Below are positions 1-8,782 of a stretch of DNA of 64,000 nucleotides, one piece after another. The position numbers and the translations under genes are program-made. Numbering within the stretch: the first letter of the stretch is position 1; each line of letters begins with the position of its first letter. Source of the DNA: Pseudomonas cremoris (GTDB taxonomy: Bacteria; Pseudomonadota; Gammaproteobacteria; Pseudomonadales; Pseudomonadaceae); the NCBI RefSeq assembly GCF_014230465.1, contig NZ_JAAXCY010000002.1:434001-498000 (forward strand). The letters are read 5' to 3'. Under the pieces are notes generated by a model. It made no database searches and was not told where the DNA came from. It worked only from the letters and a program-made list of their open reading frames with translations.

Positions 1-351
1 GAAGCTGCCGCAGTGCTAGTGCTCATTGGTGTTTCCCCCAGTTGTTAGTATGTGTCCGTCAGGCGCTCTCTCCCTCGGCCTTGCACGCAGAGCGTTGGCC
101 GTTGTTTTGAGTAAAGCTCCATTTGAGCGCGACGCTATGTCGCAGAAGGCAGACGAACCGGCGCAGATTAGCACCTGCGGATGACAGAAAAACCAAACTG
201 ATATCACCTTTTTCGGAATATCTGTTTTGTTTGACGCCAAATTCCCGTTTTGCTGGGGCTGGATACAATGTAACGATCTGCGAACTGACGTACGGTTAGC
301 GGCGTTATACTCTGCGGCTAAATTTTGAAATCGACATACAAGGACTCGCCC
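1..351. other. Upstream region of the AsmA operon, no gene seen
   Basis: No convincing gene is seen here; the open frames are antisense or very short. A sequence TATACT at 306-311 with CTGACG at 285-290 could be a weak sigma-70 promoter, but the spacer is only 15 bp, so this is tentative. Confidence 0.4.
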
Positions 352-2559
352 ATGAAAGCGTTCGGCAAAATCCTGGGTCTGGTACTTCTCGGGCTGTTGC
401 TGATCATTGTGGCTCTGGGCTTTGCCCTGACCCATCTCTTCGATCCCAACGACTATAAAGACGAGATTCGCCAGATTGCCCGCGACAAGGCCCACATCGA
501 GCTGACGCTCAATGGCGACATCGGCTGGAGCCTGTTTCCCTGGCTCGGCCTGGAGCTGCACGAAGCCAGCGTGGCGACCCTGACCAATCCAACCCAACCG
601 TTCGCCGACCTGCAGATGCTCGGCCTGTCGGTCCGCGTGCTGCCGCTGCTGCGCCGTGAAGTGCAGATGAGCGACGTGCGCGTCGAGGGCCTGAACCTGC
701 GCCTCAACCGCGACAAGCAAGGCCACGGCAACTGGGAGGACATCGGCAAGAACGTGACCCAGACGACTGCCGGCGCCCCCGCCACGGTAGAACAACCGGC
801 CGACGAGCCTGAAAAACCATCCAAGCCGATTCGCCTGGACATCGACAGCCTGACCATCAACAACGCCCGCGTTGAATACAACGACGAGCAGACCGGCAAG
901 CAGTTCAGCGCCGAAAGCATTCAGTTGAGCGCCGGCGCCGTGCACGAAGGCGCCAGCATTCCGGTAAAACTCACCGCCTTCTTCGGCAGCAACCAGCCGG
1001 TGATGCGCATCAAGACCGAACTCAACGGTAACCTGCGCATCCAGCGCGCCCTCAAGCGCTACCAGTTCGAAGACATGAAGATCACCGGCGAAGCCACGGG
1101 CGAGCCGCTGCAAGGCAAGACCGTGACCTTCTCCACCCAGGGCCAACTGCTGCTGGACCAGGCGGCAAACATCGCCGAGTGGACCAACCTGAAACTGTCG
1201 GCCAACCAACTGCGCGCCCTGGGCGAATTGAAGGTCAACAACCTGGACAAGACCCCGCAATTCAGCGGCGCCCTGTCCATCGCCCAGTTTGACCTGGCCA
1301 AGTTCCTCGACAGCGTTGGCCATCCGCTGCCGCCTATGGCCGAAGGCAGCCTGAGCAAGGTCGAGCTGGTCAGCCGCCTCACCGGCACGCCGACCAGCGC
1401 GGCCTTTGAAGACTTGAACCTGAAACTCGACGGCAGCACCTTCACGGGTCGCCTCGCCGTAGACGACTTTGCCAAGCAGTCGCTGCGGGTCCAGCTCAAG
1501 GGCGATACCTTCAACGCTGACAACTACCTGCCGGCCAAGTCCGAATCCGCCAAGGGCGCGGCCGCCGCACGCCAGGCCGAAGTACAGAACAGCGAGGCCG
1601 GCGCCATGGCCGCCGGTGGCACCACCCCGCTGCCGGATGCCCCGACCAAAGGCGCCTGGAGCACCGACAAGCTGTTGCCGTTGCCTCGCCTGCGCACGCT
1701 GGACGTGAACGCCGACCTCTCCTTCGGCCAACTGACCTTGAGCAAGTTGCCAATCCAGAACGCTGCGCTGAAAGCGTCCGGCATTGATGGCCAGCTCAAG
1801 CTCGACACCCTCAGCGGCGGTCTTTACAACGGTACTTTCCAGGCCAACGGAACCCTGGACGTGCGCCAGGATATTCCGGTGCTGGCGCTGCAAAGCCACA
1901 TCAAGCAAGTGCCGGTCGAACGGATCCTGCAAGCCCAGGGGCAAACGCCGCCAGTGAAGGGCCAGATCACCCTCGACAGCAATCTCAGCGGCCGTGGCAA
2001 CAGCCAAAAAGCCCTGATCGACAGCCTCAACGGCACTGCCAGCTTTGTGATCAATAACGGTGTGCTGCTCAACGCCAACCTCGAACAGCAACTGTGCACC
2101 GGTATCGCCCTGCTCAACCGCAAGACCTTGAGCACCACGCCGCAGGGGAAAGACACGCCATTCCAGGAGTTGAAGGGCAACCTGACGTTCCGCAACGGCG
2201 TCGCCAGTAACCCGGACCTGAAAGTGCGTATTCCTGGCCTGACGGTGAACGGCAACGGTGACGTCGACCTGCGCGTACTGGGCATGGATTACCGCGTCGG
2301 CATCATCGTCGAAGGCGACCAGCGCGACGTACCGGACCCTGCCTGCCAGGTGGGCTCCAACTTCCAGAACATCGAAGTCCCGCTGCGCTGCCGCGGCCCG
2401 CTGGAACTGGGTGCCAAGGCATGCCGCCTGGACAAAGATGGTTTGAGCCAAGTGGCGATCAAGGCTGCTGGCAACAAGCTCAGCGAGAAGCTGGAAGAGA
2501 AGCTCGACAAAGTTAATCCACAACTCAAAGATGCTTTGAAAGGCCTGTTCAAGCGATGA
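352..2559 (+). CDS. AsmA family protein
   Basis: 735-residue AsmA-family protein. One N-terminal membrane segment (about residues 6-28, Leu/Ile/Val rich) anchors a long periplasmic domain of beta-rich repeats, as in E. coli AsmA. The family consists of bridge-like lipid-transport proteins that influence outer-membrane lipid balance; this role is known for relatives and is inferred here. The C-terminal third (FVINNGVLLNANLEQQ onward) matches the AsmA C-terminal domain. The ATG at 352 was preferred to the upstream in-frame TTG at 325 because AGGA lies 9 bases before it and the hydrophobic anchor then begins almost at once. The stop overlaps the mutY start (ATGA), so the two are translationally coupled, the common arrangement in Pseudomonas. 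Confidence 0.9.
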   Translation: MKAFGKILGLVLLGLLLIIVALGFALTHLFDPNDYKDEIRQIARDKAHIELTLNGDIGWSLFPWLGLELHEASVATLTNPTQPFADLQMLGLSVRVLPLLRREVQMSDVRVEGLNLRLNRDKQGHGNWEDIGKNVTQTTAGAPATVEQPADEPEKPSKPIRLDIDSLTINNARVEYNDEQTGKQFSAESIQLSAGAVHEGASIPVKLTAFFGSNQPVMRIKTELNGNLRIQRALKRYQFEDMKITGEATGEPLQGKTVTFSTQGQLLLDQAANIAEWTNLKLSANQLRALGELKVNNLDKTPQFSGALSIAQFDLAKFLDSVGHPLPPMAEGSLSKVELVSRLTGTPTSAAFEDLNLKLDGSTFTGRLAVDDFAKQSLRVQLKGDTFNADNYLPAKSESAKGAAAARQAEVQNSEAGAMAAGGTTPLPDAPTKGAWSTDKLLPLPRLRTLDVNADLSFGQLTLSKLPIQNAALKASGIDGQLKLDTLSGGLYNGTFQANGTLDVRQDIPVLALQSHIKQVPVERILQAQGQTPPVKGQITLDSNLSGRGNSQKALIDSLNGTASFVINNGVLLNANLEQQLCTGIALLNRKTLSTTPQGKDTPFQELKGNLTFRNGVASNPDLKVRIPGLTVNGNGDVDLRVLGMDYRVGIIVEGDQRDVPDPACQVGSNFQNIEVPLRCRGPLELGAKACRLDKDGLSQVAIKAAGNKLSEKLEEKLDKVNPQLKDALKGLFKR

Positions 2560-3623
2560 GAAACGAGCAGTTTTCAACGGCGGTGCTGGACTGGTACGAC
2601 CGCCACGGTCGCCATGACCTGCCCTGGCAACAGGGCATCACGCCCTACCGGGTGTGGGTCTCGGAGATCATGCTGCAACAGACCCAGGTGAGCACCGTGC
2701 TCAATTACTTCGACCGGTTCATGGCCTCCTTGCCGACGGTCGAAGCCCTGGCCGCCGCGCCCGAAGATGAAGTGCTGCACCTGTGGACCGGCCTGGGTTA
2801 CTACACACGAGCACGCAACCTGCAGAAGACCGCGAAAATTGTCGTGGCCGAGTACGGCGGCGAATTTCCCAGGGACGTGGAAAAGCTCACCGAATTACCG
2901 GGCATTGGCCTGTCCACCGCCGGCGCAATCGCCAGCCTGAGCATGGGCCTGCGCGCACCGATCCTCGACGGCAACGTCAAGCGCGTGCTGGCGCGCTTTA
3001 CCGCGCAAGAGGGCTACCCAGGCGAACCCAAGGTGGCCAAACAGCTGTGGGCCACTGCAGAACGCTTCACGCCCCATGATCGGGTCAACGCCTACACCCA
3101 GGCGATGATGGACATGGGCGCCACCCTCTGCACCCGCAGCAAGCCCAGTTGCCTGCTGTGCCCGCTGGAAAAAGGCTGCGAAGCCCACATGCTCGGCCTG
3201 GAGACGCGCTACCCCATCCCCAAGCCGCGCAAGACCATCCCCCAGAAGCGCACGCTGATGCCCATGCTGGCGAATGCCGAGGGCGCGATTCTGCTTTACC
3301 GTCGTCCATCGACAGGGCTGTGGGGTGGACTGTGGAGCTTGCCGGAATTGGACGACCTGCAAGACCTGGAACACCTCGCCCACCAGCACGCATTGGAACT
3401 GGGCAAGCAACAGGAGCTGCCGGGGTTGATCCACACCTTCAGCCATTTCCAACTGGCGATCGAACCCTGGCTGGTCCAGGTCGAGGAATCCGCCCATCAC
3501 GTGGCCGAGGCCGACTGGCTCTGGTATAACCTCGCCACCCCGCCGCGCCTGGGCCTTGCCGCCCCGGTAAAAAAACTGCTGAAGCGCGCGGCCGACGTAT
3601 TGAATGCAGGAGTGTCGTCATGA
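2556..3623 (+). CDS. mutY: A/G-specific adenine DNA glycosylase MutY
   Basis: 355-residue MutY, which removes adenine mispaired with 8-oxoguanine in base excision repair. Catalytic Glu37 (in SEIMLQQTQ) and Asp138 (in LDGNVKRV) fall at the E. coli positions. The helix-hairpin-helix is [14 protein letters not shown], near residues 114-127. The 4Fe-4S loop C-x6-C-x2-C-x5-C is intact ([17 protein letters not shown]), and a NUDIX-like C-terminal domain that reads 8-oxoG follows. It starts inside the AsmA stop and ends inside the yggX start, so the three genes form one operon. The mutY-yggX pair is conserved among gamma-proteobacteria and links oxidative DNA repair with iron-sulfur protection. No damage or missing residues are seen. 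Confidence 0.97.
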   Translation: MRNEQFSTAVLDWYDRHGRHDLPWQQGITPYRVWVSEIMLQQTQVSTVLNYFDRFMASLPTVEALAAAPEDEVLHLWTGLGYYTRARNLQKTAKIVVAEYGGEFPRDVEKLTELPGIGLSTAGAIASLSMGLRAPILDGNVKRVLARFTAQEGYPGEPKVAKQLWATAERFTPHDRVNAYTQAMMDMGATLCTRSKPSCLLCPLEKGCEAHMLGLETRYPIPKPRKTIPQKRTLMPMLANAEGAILLYRRPSTGLWGGLWSLPELDDLQDLEHLAHQHALELGKQQELPGLIHTFSHFQLAIEPWLVQVEESAHHVAEADWLWYNLATPPRLGLAAPVKKLLKRAADVLNAGVSS

Positions 3624-3892
3624 CCCGCACCGTAATGTGCCGCAAGTACAAAGAAGAACTGCCAGCCCTGGAGCGCCCTCCGTATCCGGGCGCCAAGGGC
3701 CAGGACATCTACGACCACGTCTCTGCCAAAGCCTGGACCGACTGGCTGAAACACCAGACCCTGCTGATCAACGAAAAACGCCTGAACATGATGAACGCCG
3801 AAGACCGTAAATATTTGGCGGGCGAGATGGACAAGTTCTTTTCCGGCGAGGATTACGCCAAGGCCGACGGCTACGTGCCGCCTGCTCAATAA
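3620..3892 (+). CDS. yggX: Iron-sulfur cluster protection protein YggX
   Basis: 90-residue YggX family protein, a small cytosolic factor that protects labile Fe-S clusters from oxidants and affects Fe(II) handling. It starts [10 protein letters not shown] with the conserved Cys7 and has the family motifs [11 protein letters not shown] and [14 protein letters not shown]. Length matches the family. The ATG overlaps the mutY stop (ATGA), so it is probably made from the same transcript. The tRNA-Phe gene follows about 100 bp downstream. Confidence 0.95.
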   Translation: MTRTVMCRKYKEELPALERPPYPGAKGQDIYDHVSAKAWTDWLKHQTLLINEKRLNMMNAEDRKYLAGEMDKFFSGEDYAKADGYVPPAQ

Positions 3893-3995
3893 TTGATCAA
3901 AAACCGGGGTCGGCACGTAAGCGACGGTAATAATTAAATATTTTTTGAAAACTTGCTTGACGACCCCCTGAAAAACCCGTTTAATGCGCCCCGTT

Positions 3996-4071
3996 GCCCA
4001 GATAGCTCAGTCGGTAGAGCAGGGGATTGAAAATCCCCGTGTCGGCGGTTCGATTCCGTCTCTGGGCACCA
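3996..4071 (+). tRNA. tRNA-Phe (GAA)
   Basis: A 76-nt cloverleaf with encoded CCA. The acceptor arms GCCCAGA and TCTGGGC pair, the D arm holds AGCTCAGTCGGTAGAGC, the anticodon loop is TTGAAAA (anticodon GAA), and the T arm contains GGTTCGATTCC. A terminator follows about 40 bp downstream. Confidence 0.98.
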
Positions 4072-4112
4072 CTAATTAGTTTTAGGTGGTGCCAGCGCCA
4101 TCTGAAACACAC

Positions 4113-4139
4113 AAAAAACCCGCCTAGTGCGGGTTTTTT
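4113..4139 (+). terminator. Rho-independent terminator after tRNA-Phe
   Basis: AAAAAACCCGC, loop CTAGT, GCGGGTTTTTT. The near-perfect stem has A and T tracts on its two sides, so it could act in both directions. It ends tRNA-Phe transcription and may also serve the leftward glycosyltransferase gene that ends at 4203. Confidence 0.85.
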
Positions 4140-4202
4140 GTTGCCTGCGATTTATGAGCCGCTTTAGGGTGACGTCCATCACCCCATCGCAGACCCGGTT
4201 CA

Positions 4203-5810
4203 TCACTTCAGCAAAAACACCATCAGCGGATTGTCATTCAACCGCCCACTGAATACCGGCACCTGATTCTCCAGCGGCGTCCCCACCAGCAATGCCGTTT
4301 CCTTGCGCGCCACGATCACCCATGCAGGCCTTGGCAACGCGGCTAACCGCCCAACCTCACTCCCCCCGACAAACAGCGGCTGCTCGTCGTGGTCCAGATT
4401 CATCATGTAACGCACCGCCCAGGTGTCCCGGCCGAGATTGACAAACACCAGCGACCCCGGCTGCGTGACCCGTAGCGCCTCGACATGGCCAACGAAGGTA
4501 CGGGTGTCGAATTGCAGATCCTTGGCAGGGTCGACCACTGTCACCAACACCAGCCATTGCGCAATCAATGCGATAGCGCTGAGCCAGACCAGCCTACCCA
4601 CACGGCGCCAGGCGATGACAGCCACCACTTGCAGGATCACCAGTGCGCCGATCAACAACGGCAACGAAACGTCCGGCCAGTAACCGTGCTTTTGCCACCC
4701 ATGCCGACAGACAAAGACTACAACCACGCACAACGCCGGCAGCGCCGCGACAAGCCACTCGTAACACCGACGCACGCCAATGAGCCAGTTTTGCGCCTGG
4801 AGCAGCCCATAGGCGGCGACAGCAGCAAACAGCGGCACCATCGGCAGGATGTAATAGGCGCGCTTGAAGTGCGGTACCGACAACCCCAGCAAAATCATCA
4901 AGCCACAGGCGCCGAGCCGCACCACCATCTGCACGTCTTCATTCACGAACCGCTCAGACCAGCGATGGCGCAGCGCGATCAACGTGGCCAGCGCCAGAGG
5001 CACCACCGGGAAGTAACGGTACACACTCAATTGGAAGTAGAAATAGAACGGCTCGCCGCTTTCATCGAGGCGCCCACCGACTTGCATCTTGAACACCTCG
5101 TCGGCAAAAGCATCGCCACCGCTGATTCGCGCCAGCTTCACCAGCAGCCACCAGCACGCCGCCAACAGCAGCAGGCCGACAACGCCATGGATCAGCACCT
5201 GCTTGACCCGCTGCCCCGGACGGCTCAGCGCCCAGTACACGCACACAACGCCACACACCTCGATCAACCCCAGCGGCCCACGAATCGCGAACCCCAGGAC
5301 GAACAACGGGAACACCGCCAACTGGCGCAGCCGAGACCCCAGGCGCTCGCCTGTGTGTAACAGGTAGAAACTGCCTACGCATAGCAGCGACACCATCTGA
5401 TCCAGGCACACCGAGCGCGACTTATCGAGCAACTGCGCGGTGAGCAGCGTCAGCAGCACCGTCAGCAGCGCCCACTGGCGACTCGACGGGACCAGCAAGC
5501 GGTAGATCAGCGCGACAACCCCAGCGGACGCGAGGGCCGTGGGCAGGATATTGGCCAGATGGTTGGGCGCACCGAATAATCGGGCAAAGACATAACTGAA
5601 GAAGGTCGCGGTACCAGGATAGTCCGCGTAAGGCTGCCCGTAGGTAGTGGGGAAAAAGCTCGCGCCATGGCGAAACATTTCTTGCAGGAACAGCGCCCAA
5701 CGCCCGTCAAACCCCTGGGGCTGCTGATCCCAGATACCCAGGGTAAACAACAACAAAGCAATCAGGAAAATGCCCAGGGACTCCAGGCGAAAGCGGTTGC
5801 GGTGATCCAT
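4203..5810 (-). CDS. ArnT-like (GT83/PMT family) membrane glycosyltransferase
   Basis: 535-residue integral membrane protein with about 11-12 hydrophobic segments. The first periplasmic loop holds the acidic motif expected of ArnT/PMT enzymes (QQPQGFDGRWALFLQEM and YADYPGTATFF). Such enzymes use undecaprenyl- or dolichyl-linked sugars as donors and modify lipid A, glycans or proteins at the periplasmic face. It stands alone rather than in an arn operon, so its substrate cannot be named and lipid A aminoarabinose transfer is not implied. The gene is monocistronic, and 90 bp separate it from the transporter gene upstream on the same strand. Confidence 0.8.
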   Translation of the reverse strand: MDHRNRFRLESLGIFLIALLLFTLGIWDQQPQGFDGRWALFLQEMFRHGASFFPTTYGQPYADYPGTATFFSYVFARLFGAPNHLANILPTALASAGVVALIYRLLVPSSRQWALLTVLLTLLTAQLLDKSRSVCLDQMVSLLCVGSFYLLHTGERLGSRLRQLAVFPLFVLGFAIRGPLGLIEVCGVVCVYWALSRPGQRVKQVLIHGVVGLLLLAACWWLLVKLARISGGDAFADEVFKMQVGGRLDESGEPFYFYFQLSVYRYFPVVPLALATLIALRHRWSERFVNEDVQMVVRLGACGLMILLGLSVPHFKRAYYILPMVPLFAAVAAYGLLQAQNWLIGVRRCYEWLVAALPALCVVVVFVCRHGWQKHGYWPDVSLPLLIGALVILQVVAVIAWRRVGRLVWLSAIALIAQWLVLVTVVDPAKDLQFDTRTFVGHVEALRVTQPGSLVFVNLGRDTWAVRYMMNLDHDEQPLFVGGSEVGRLAALPRPAWVIVARKETALLVGTPLENQVPVFSGRLNDNPLMVFLLK

Positions 5811-5897
5811 CGATAGACCTGTCAGGTAAGGGGCGCCGACTCATGGTGCCGAACGCATCCCTGAATAGCGCCTGAACAAACCCGAACAATCCTGGGT

Positions 5898-6863
5898 TTA
5901 CCGACCTGCGGGCCACACCAGTGCCGGGATTAGACGGATGTAGAGTAGCTCGCCAATCAGTTCTACAAGGGTCTGCAGGATCACCGCCGTTGCAGCCAAG
6001 CCGCGCACCTCTTCTGGCAATGCCAACGCCAAGGGCAGCACCACCAGCGAGTTGCGGGTCGACGCGCTGAATGTCACTGCCCGCGCGGTCGCCGCTGGCA
6101 ACGCAAACACGCGCGAAGCCAACATCCCCATCAACGGTGCCAACACCAGAAAGCCCACATAAACCGGGAGTACCGGCACCAGAAAGTTGATATCACGCAC
6201 CACTGAAGTGATCTGCGAGCCGATCACCACCAGCAGCACCAGCGCCATGGCCGGTACCGGCAACCAGGCCCAGGCGTTGTTCCATGCGCCAACAGTCGCC
6301 GATTTTTTCGCCAGCGATGTGGTCAGCACCGCCAGAACCATCGGCACCACAATCAACAACAGGAACGCTTCTACAAACGGCCCCGCCGCCACCACAACAT
6401 CCGATTGCGCCCCCAGCATCAACCCCAGGTACACCGGTAAAAGCGCCAACTGCAACAACAGCAACACCGGCGTCGCCGCCAGCATCAACCGCGAATCGCC
6501 CTTACCGATATGGGTAAACACCACCACGTAATCGATACACGGCGTCAGCAGCACCAGCAACGCCCCCACCAGCAACGCCGGGCGCTCCACCAGGCCACGA
6601 GTCAACGCCCACACCAGCAACGGCACCAGGATGAAGTTGGCCAGTAGCAACGCCGACAGGAAGCGCCTGTTGCCCAGGCCTTGGCGTAGCTCCAGAAAGG
6701 GGATTTGCAGGAACATCGCGTACATCAGCACTGCGATGGCGGGCGTGACCAAGACGTTGAGACCTTGCGCCAATGAGGGTGCGAGCAGACCGAAGATGAT
6801 CGCCAGCAGGACGACGACGAAGTAGAGGGGGATCTGGTTGTGCTCAAGACTGTCGCGGGTCAT
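5898..6863 (-). CDS. Bile acid:sodium symporter (BASS)/arsenite-permease-like transporter
   Basis: About 321 residues with ten hydrophobic segments, matching the BASS/ACR3 fold: the start region IPLYFVVVLLAIIFGLLAP, a central acidic LLVLLTPCIDYVVVFTHIGKGDSRL segment split by a polar stretch, and a late ARAVTFSASTRNSLVVLPLALALP region. Family members export arsenite or import organic anions with sodium. A Cys in TPCIDY could be compatible with ACR3-type chemistry, but no ars genes are nearby, so the substrate is unknown. The start was set at ATG 6863 (MTRDSLEHNQIP) because a weak GAGCG lies upstream; an in-frame ATG at 6881 adds six residues. Confidence 0.75.
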   Translation of the reverse strand: MTRDSLEHNQIPLYFVVVLLAIIFGLLAPSLAQGLNVLVTPAIAVLMYAMFLQIPFLELRQGLGNRRFLSALLLANFILVPLLVWALTRGLVERPALLVGALLVLLTPCIDYVVVFTHIGKGDSRLMLAATPVLLLLQLALLPVYLGLMLGAQSDVVVAAGPFVEAFLLLIVVPMVLAVLTTSLAKKSATVGAWNNAWAWLPVPAMALVLLVVIGSQITSVVRDINFLVPVLPVYVGFLVLAPLMGMLASRVFALPAATARAVTFSASTRNSLVVLPLALALPEEVRGLAATAVILQTLVELIGELLYIRLIPALVWPAGR

Positions 6864-6950
6864 AAAAGCGCTCTGGCTCATCGCAAAAGTGCAAGCCTAT
6901 GCATCTACTGGCGTGAGGTCGAGTGGTGCTGCTTGAACCTATCAAGGATA

Positions 6951-7142
6951 TTAACAAGCAGCACGACGAGACTTGCGCCTTTCCTCCAACACCCTTTTGA
7001 CTTCCGCCATAGCCTCATCATGCGGAATGCTCGGACGAGGATCATCAATAGACGCCTGCACCTTGGCACGAACCCAGCGATCGTAGCTGGCGGCCTGTTC
7101 TTCTATTTCAAACGCTGAAACGATGGGCGAAAGTGGGATGCT
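6951..7142 (-). CDS. Orphan RelB/StbD-like antitoxin (stability determinant)
   Basis: 63-residue protein with the pattern of Pseudomonas stability-determinant antitoxins: PIVSAFEIEEQAASYDRW, then KVQASIDDPRPSIPHDEAMA, then a basic tail. Antitoxins of this type normally sit directly upstream of a RelE/ParE toxin gene. Here only about 70-90 bp lie between its stop and the next same-strand gene (the transporter), too little for a toxin. It is therefore an orphan, either a remnant of a decayed module or an antitoxin acting on a toxin encoded elsewhere. Assignment is by sequence resemblance only. Confidence 0.65.
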   Translation of the reverse strand, partial: SIPLSPIVSAFEIEEQAASYDRWVRAKVQASIDDPRPSIPHDEAMAEVKRVLEERRKSRRAAC

Positions 7143-7258
7143 CATAGAGACCTCCGCACTGGGCGCCGCAGAGTAGTGAACCCACCAAAGCGCACACAAG
7201 TGCTGGCAAACTGGGCAACTGTTACTAAAAAATAAAAATGAATACAGGCCGAGAAACA

Positions 7259-8245
7259 ATGAATCTGAACGACGCGCCCACCGGGATGCCTGCCTCCACA
7301 CCCACGCTCAGTCAAAGCGAACCCTTCGAGGAGCACGCCAGCGACGGCCACCCAATCGGCGGCTTCACCTGGCGCCACGTGCGCACAGACGTTGAACGCC
7401 CCGTAGTGATCATCAACGCCGCCACCTCCCTACGCTGCCGCTATTACTCGCGCTTCGCCGATTACCTGTTCGCCAACGGCCTTGATGTGATCACCTACGA
7501 TTACCGCGGCATCGGCGAATCCCGTCGCGGCTCGCTGCGGGGTTTCAAAGCCTCATGGTCGGATTGGGGCGTGCTGGATTTCGAGGCGATCGTGCAGCGG
7601 GCACAGCGGGAGTTTCCAGGGCAACCCATTGATGTGGTCGGCCATAGCTTCGGTGGCTGCGCGGCCGGGCTGGGTGCATCGGGCGCGGTGATTCGGCGGA
7701 TCGTGACGGTGGGCGCGCAGTTTGCGTATTGGCGAGACTACGAGGCGAAGAGCCGCTGGCGCATGCTTGCAAAATGGCATGTGGTAATGCCGCTGGTAAC
7801 TGCCCTGTGCGGCTACTTCCCTGGCAAGCGCCTGGGCTGGCTGGAAGACACGCCAGCAGGCGTGGTGCGGGACTGGAACACGCCAACACCCCGCTATGAA
7901 ACGCGGCCCAGTGGGCGGAGCTTGGGTGAACTGCCCTTCAGTCGAGTGAAGGCACAGTTGCTGGCTATCAGCATTACCGATGATCCCTTTGGGACCGTGG
8001 CAGCCACCGAGCGATTACTGAGTTACTTCGACGGTAGCGAACGCACCCATCTGAGGATCGCGCCCGAAGATATCGGAAAAAAACAGATCGGGCACTTCGC
8101 GTATTTCCGTAGCGAATATCAGGACCGCTTGTGGCCGATTGCGCTGGCGTGGTTGCAAAGTGGCCAATTGGCGACGGATACCCTTGGGATTTCCCCCCAC
8201 CTGCGCTTCAATACACCACCCAGATCCACAACCCAAGGACGTTGA
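7259..8245 (+). CDS. Alpha/beta hydrolase (COG4757-like)
   Basis: About 328 residues with an alpha/beta-hydrolase core. The nucleophile elbow is DVVGHSFGGCAAG (Ser of GHSFGG), an oxyanion region lies near VVIINAATSLRCRYY, the strand motif VITYDYRGIGESRRG precedes the elbow, and the likely catalytic His is in KKQIGHFAYFR near the C terminus. There is no signal peptide, so it is probably cytosolic. The family includes esterases, lipases and serine aminopeptidase-like enzymes, and no substrate can be assigned. ATG 7259 was preferred to ATG 7238 because AGGCCGAG lies upstream. The next small gene starts 5 bp after this stop, suggesting co-transcription. Confidence 0.8.
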   Translation: MNLNDAPTGMPASTPTLSQSEPFEEHASDGHPIGGFTWRHVRTDVERPVVIINAATSLRCRYYSRFADYLFANGLDVITYDYRGIGESRRGSLRGFKASWSDWGVLDFEAIVQRAQREFPGQPIDVVGHSFGGCAAGLGASGAVIRRIVTVGAQFAYWRDYEAKSRWRMLAKWHVVMPLVTALCGYFPGKRLGWLEDTPAGVVRDWNTPTPRYETRPSGRSLGELPFSRVKAQLLAISITDDPFGTVAATERLLSYFDGSERTHLRIAPEDIGKKQIGHFAYFRSEYQDRLWPIALAWLQSGQLATDTLGISPHLRFNTPPRSTTQGR

Positions 8246-8249
8246 GCCC

Positions 8250-8663
8250 ATGGCCTCGCCGAACAAGCAGCAAAAACGCGCCCAACGCGCAAAGACCAAG
8301 GCCAAGCAGAACCGTACCCAACGCGCCGTTGCGACCAAGCCGGATGCATTTGCAGGCGATGACAGCCGAATTGATCTTGAGTCGGTGGATTTGACCGAGC
8401 TGTTCGTCGAGATGCGCGCTGCGGGCGAGACCAGTCAGCAGGCGTTGTGCGCGGCGTTCCTGTCGCACCCGTTGCTGGCGTTGGTGCTGGAGCAGGAAGG
8501 CGAAGAAGAAGCCACCGACTTTATCCTGGCGGCACTGATCGAATATCGGCAATGGGCCACGGACAGCGATGATGAAGCGGCCGCCCTGGCGTGGATCGAG
8601 TCGCCGCAGTTCCAGGCGGATTACGTGGCGGCATCCCAGGCGCTGGCCAGTTCGGAAGACTGA
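8250..8663 (+). CDS. Conserved hypothetical protein, basic N terminus and acidic body
   Basis: 137 residues. The first 30 are strongly basic (SPNKQQKRAQRAKTKAKQ) and could bind nucleic acid. The remainder is acidic and helical (LTELFVEMRAAGETSQQAL, LEQEGEEEATDFILAALIEY). I do not recognise a named family. It begins 5 bp after the hydrolase gene and is probably co-transcribed with it. A REPIN sits 13 bp after its stop and may stabilise the mRNA 3' end. Confidence 0.7.
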   Translation: MASPNKQQKRAQRAKTKAKQNRTQRAVATKPDAFAGDDSRIDLESVDLTELFVEMRAAGETSQQALCAAFLSHPLLALVLEQEGEEEATDFILAALIEYRQWATDSDDEAAALAWIESPQFQADYVAASQALASSED

Positions 8664-8675
8664 CCCAGAACCCAA

Positions 8676-8765
8676 TGTGGGAGCGGGCTTGCTCGCGAAT
8701 GCGGTGCGTCAGCCGGCTTATTCAGTGACTGACACTCCGTATTCGCGAGCAAGCCCGCTCCCACA
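8676..8765. repeat. REPIN: inverted pair of REP elements
   Basis: Two 25-bp REP copies in inverted orientation (8676-8700 and 8741-8765), each TGTGGGAGCGGGCTTGCTCG plus CGAAT or its reverse complement, with a 40-bp spacer. This is the typical doublet dispersed in fluorescens-group genomes and mobilised by RAYT transposases. No RAYT gene is in this window. It lies between two convergent genes and could also act as a bidirectional transcription barrier. Confidence 0.92.
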
Positions 8766-8782
8766 TTTTTTACCGCGTTGCG

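Noticed and set aside
1469..1708. Short plus-strand frames inside the AsmA gene
   Set aside because: Arg/Pro/Ser-rich alternate-frame products typical of GC-rich shadows.
16..2577. 853-codon open frame antisense to the AsmA gene
   Set aside because: Long antisense frames are common in GC-rich genes; the sense product is a clear AsmA protein and the antisense product shows no domain or ribosome site.
5898..6863. Arsenic resistance operon
   Set aside because: Only one transporter gene of the broad BASS/ACR3 group; no arsR, arsC or arsH nearby.
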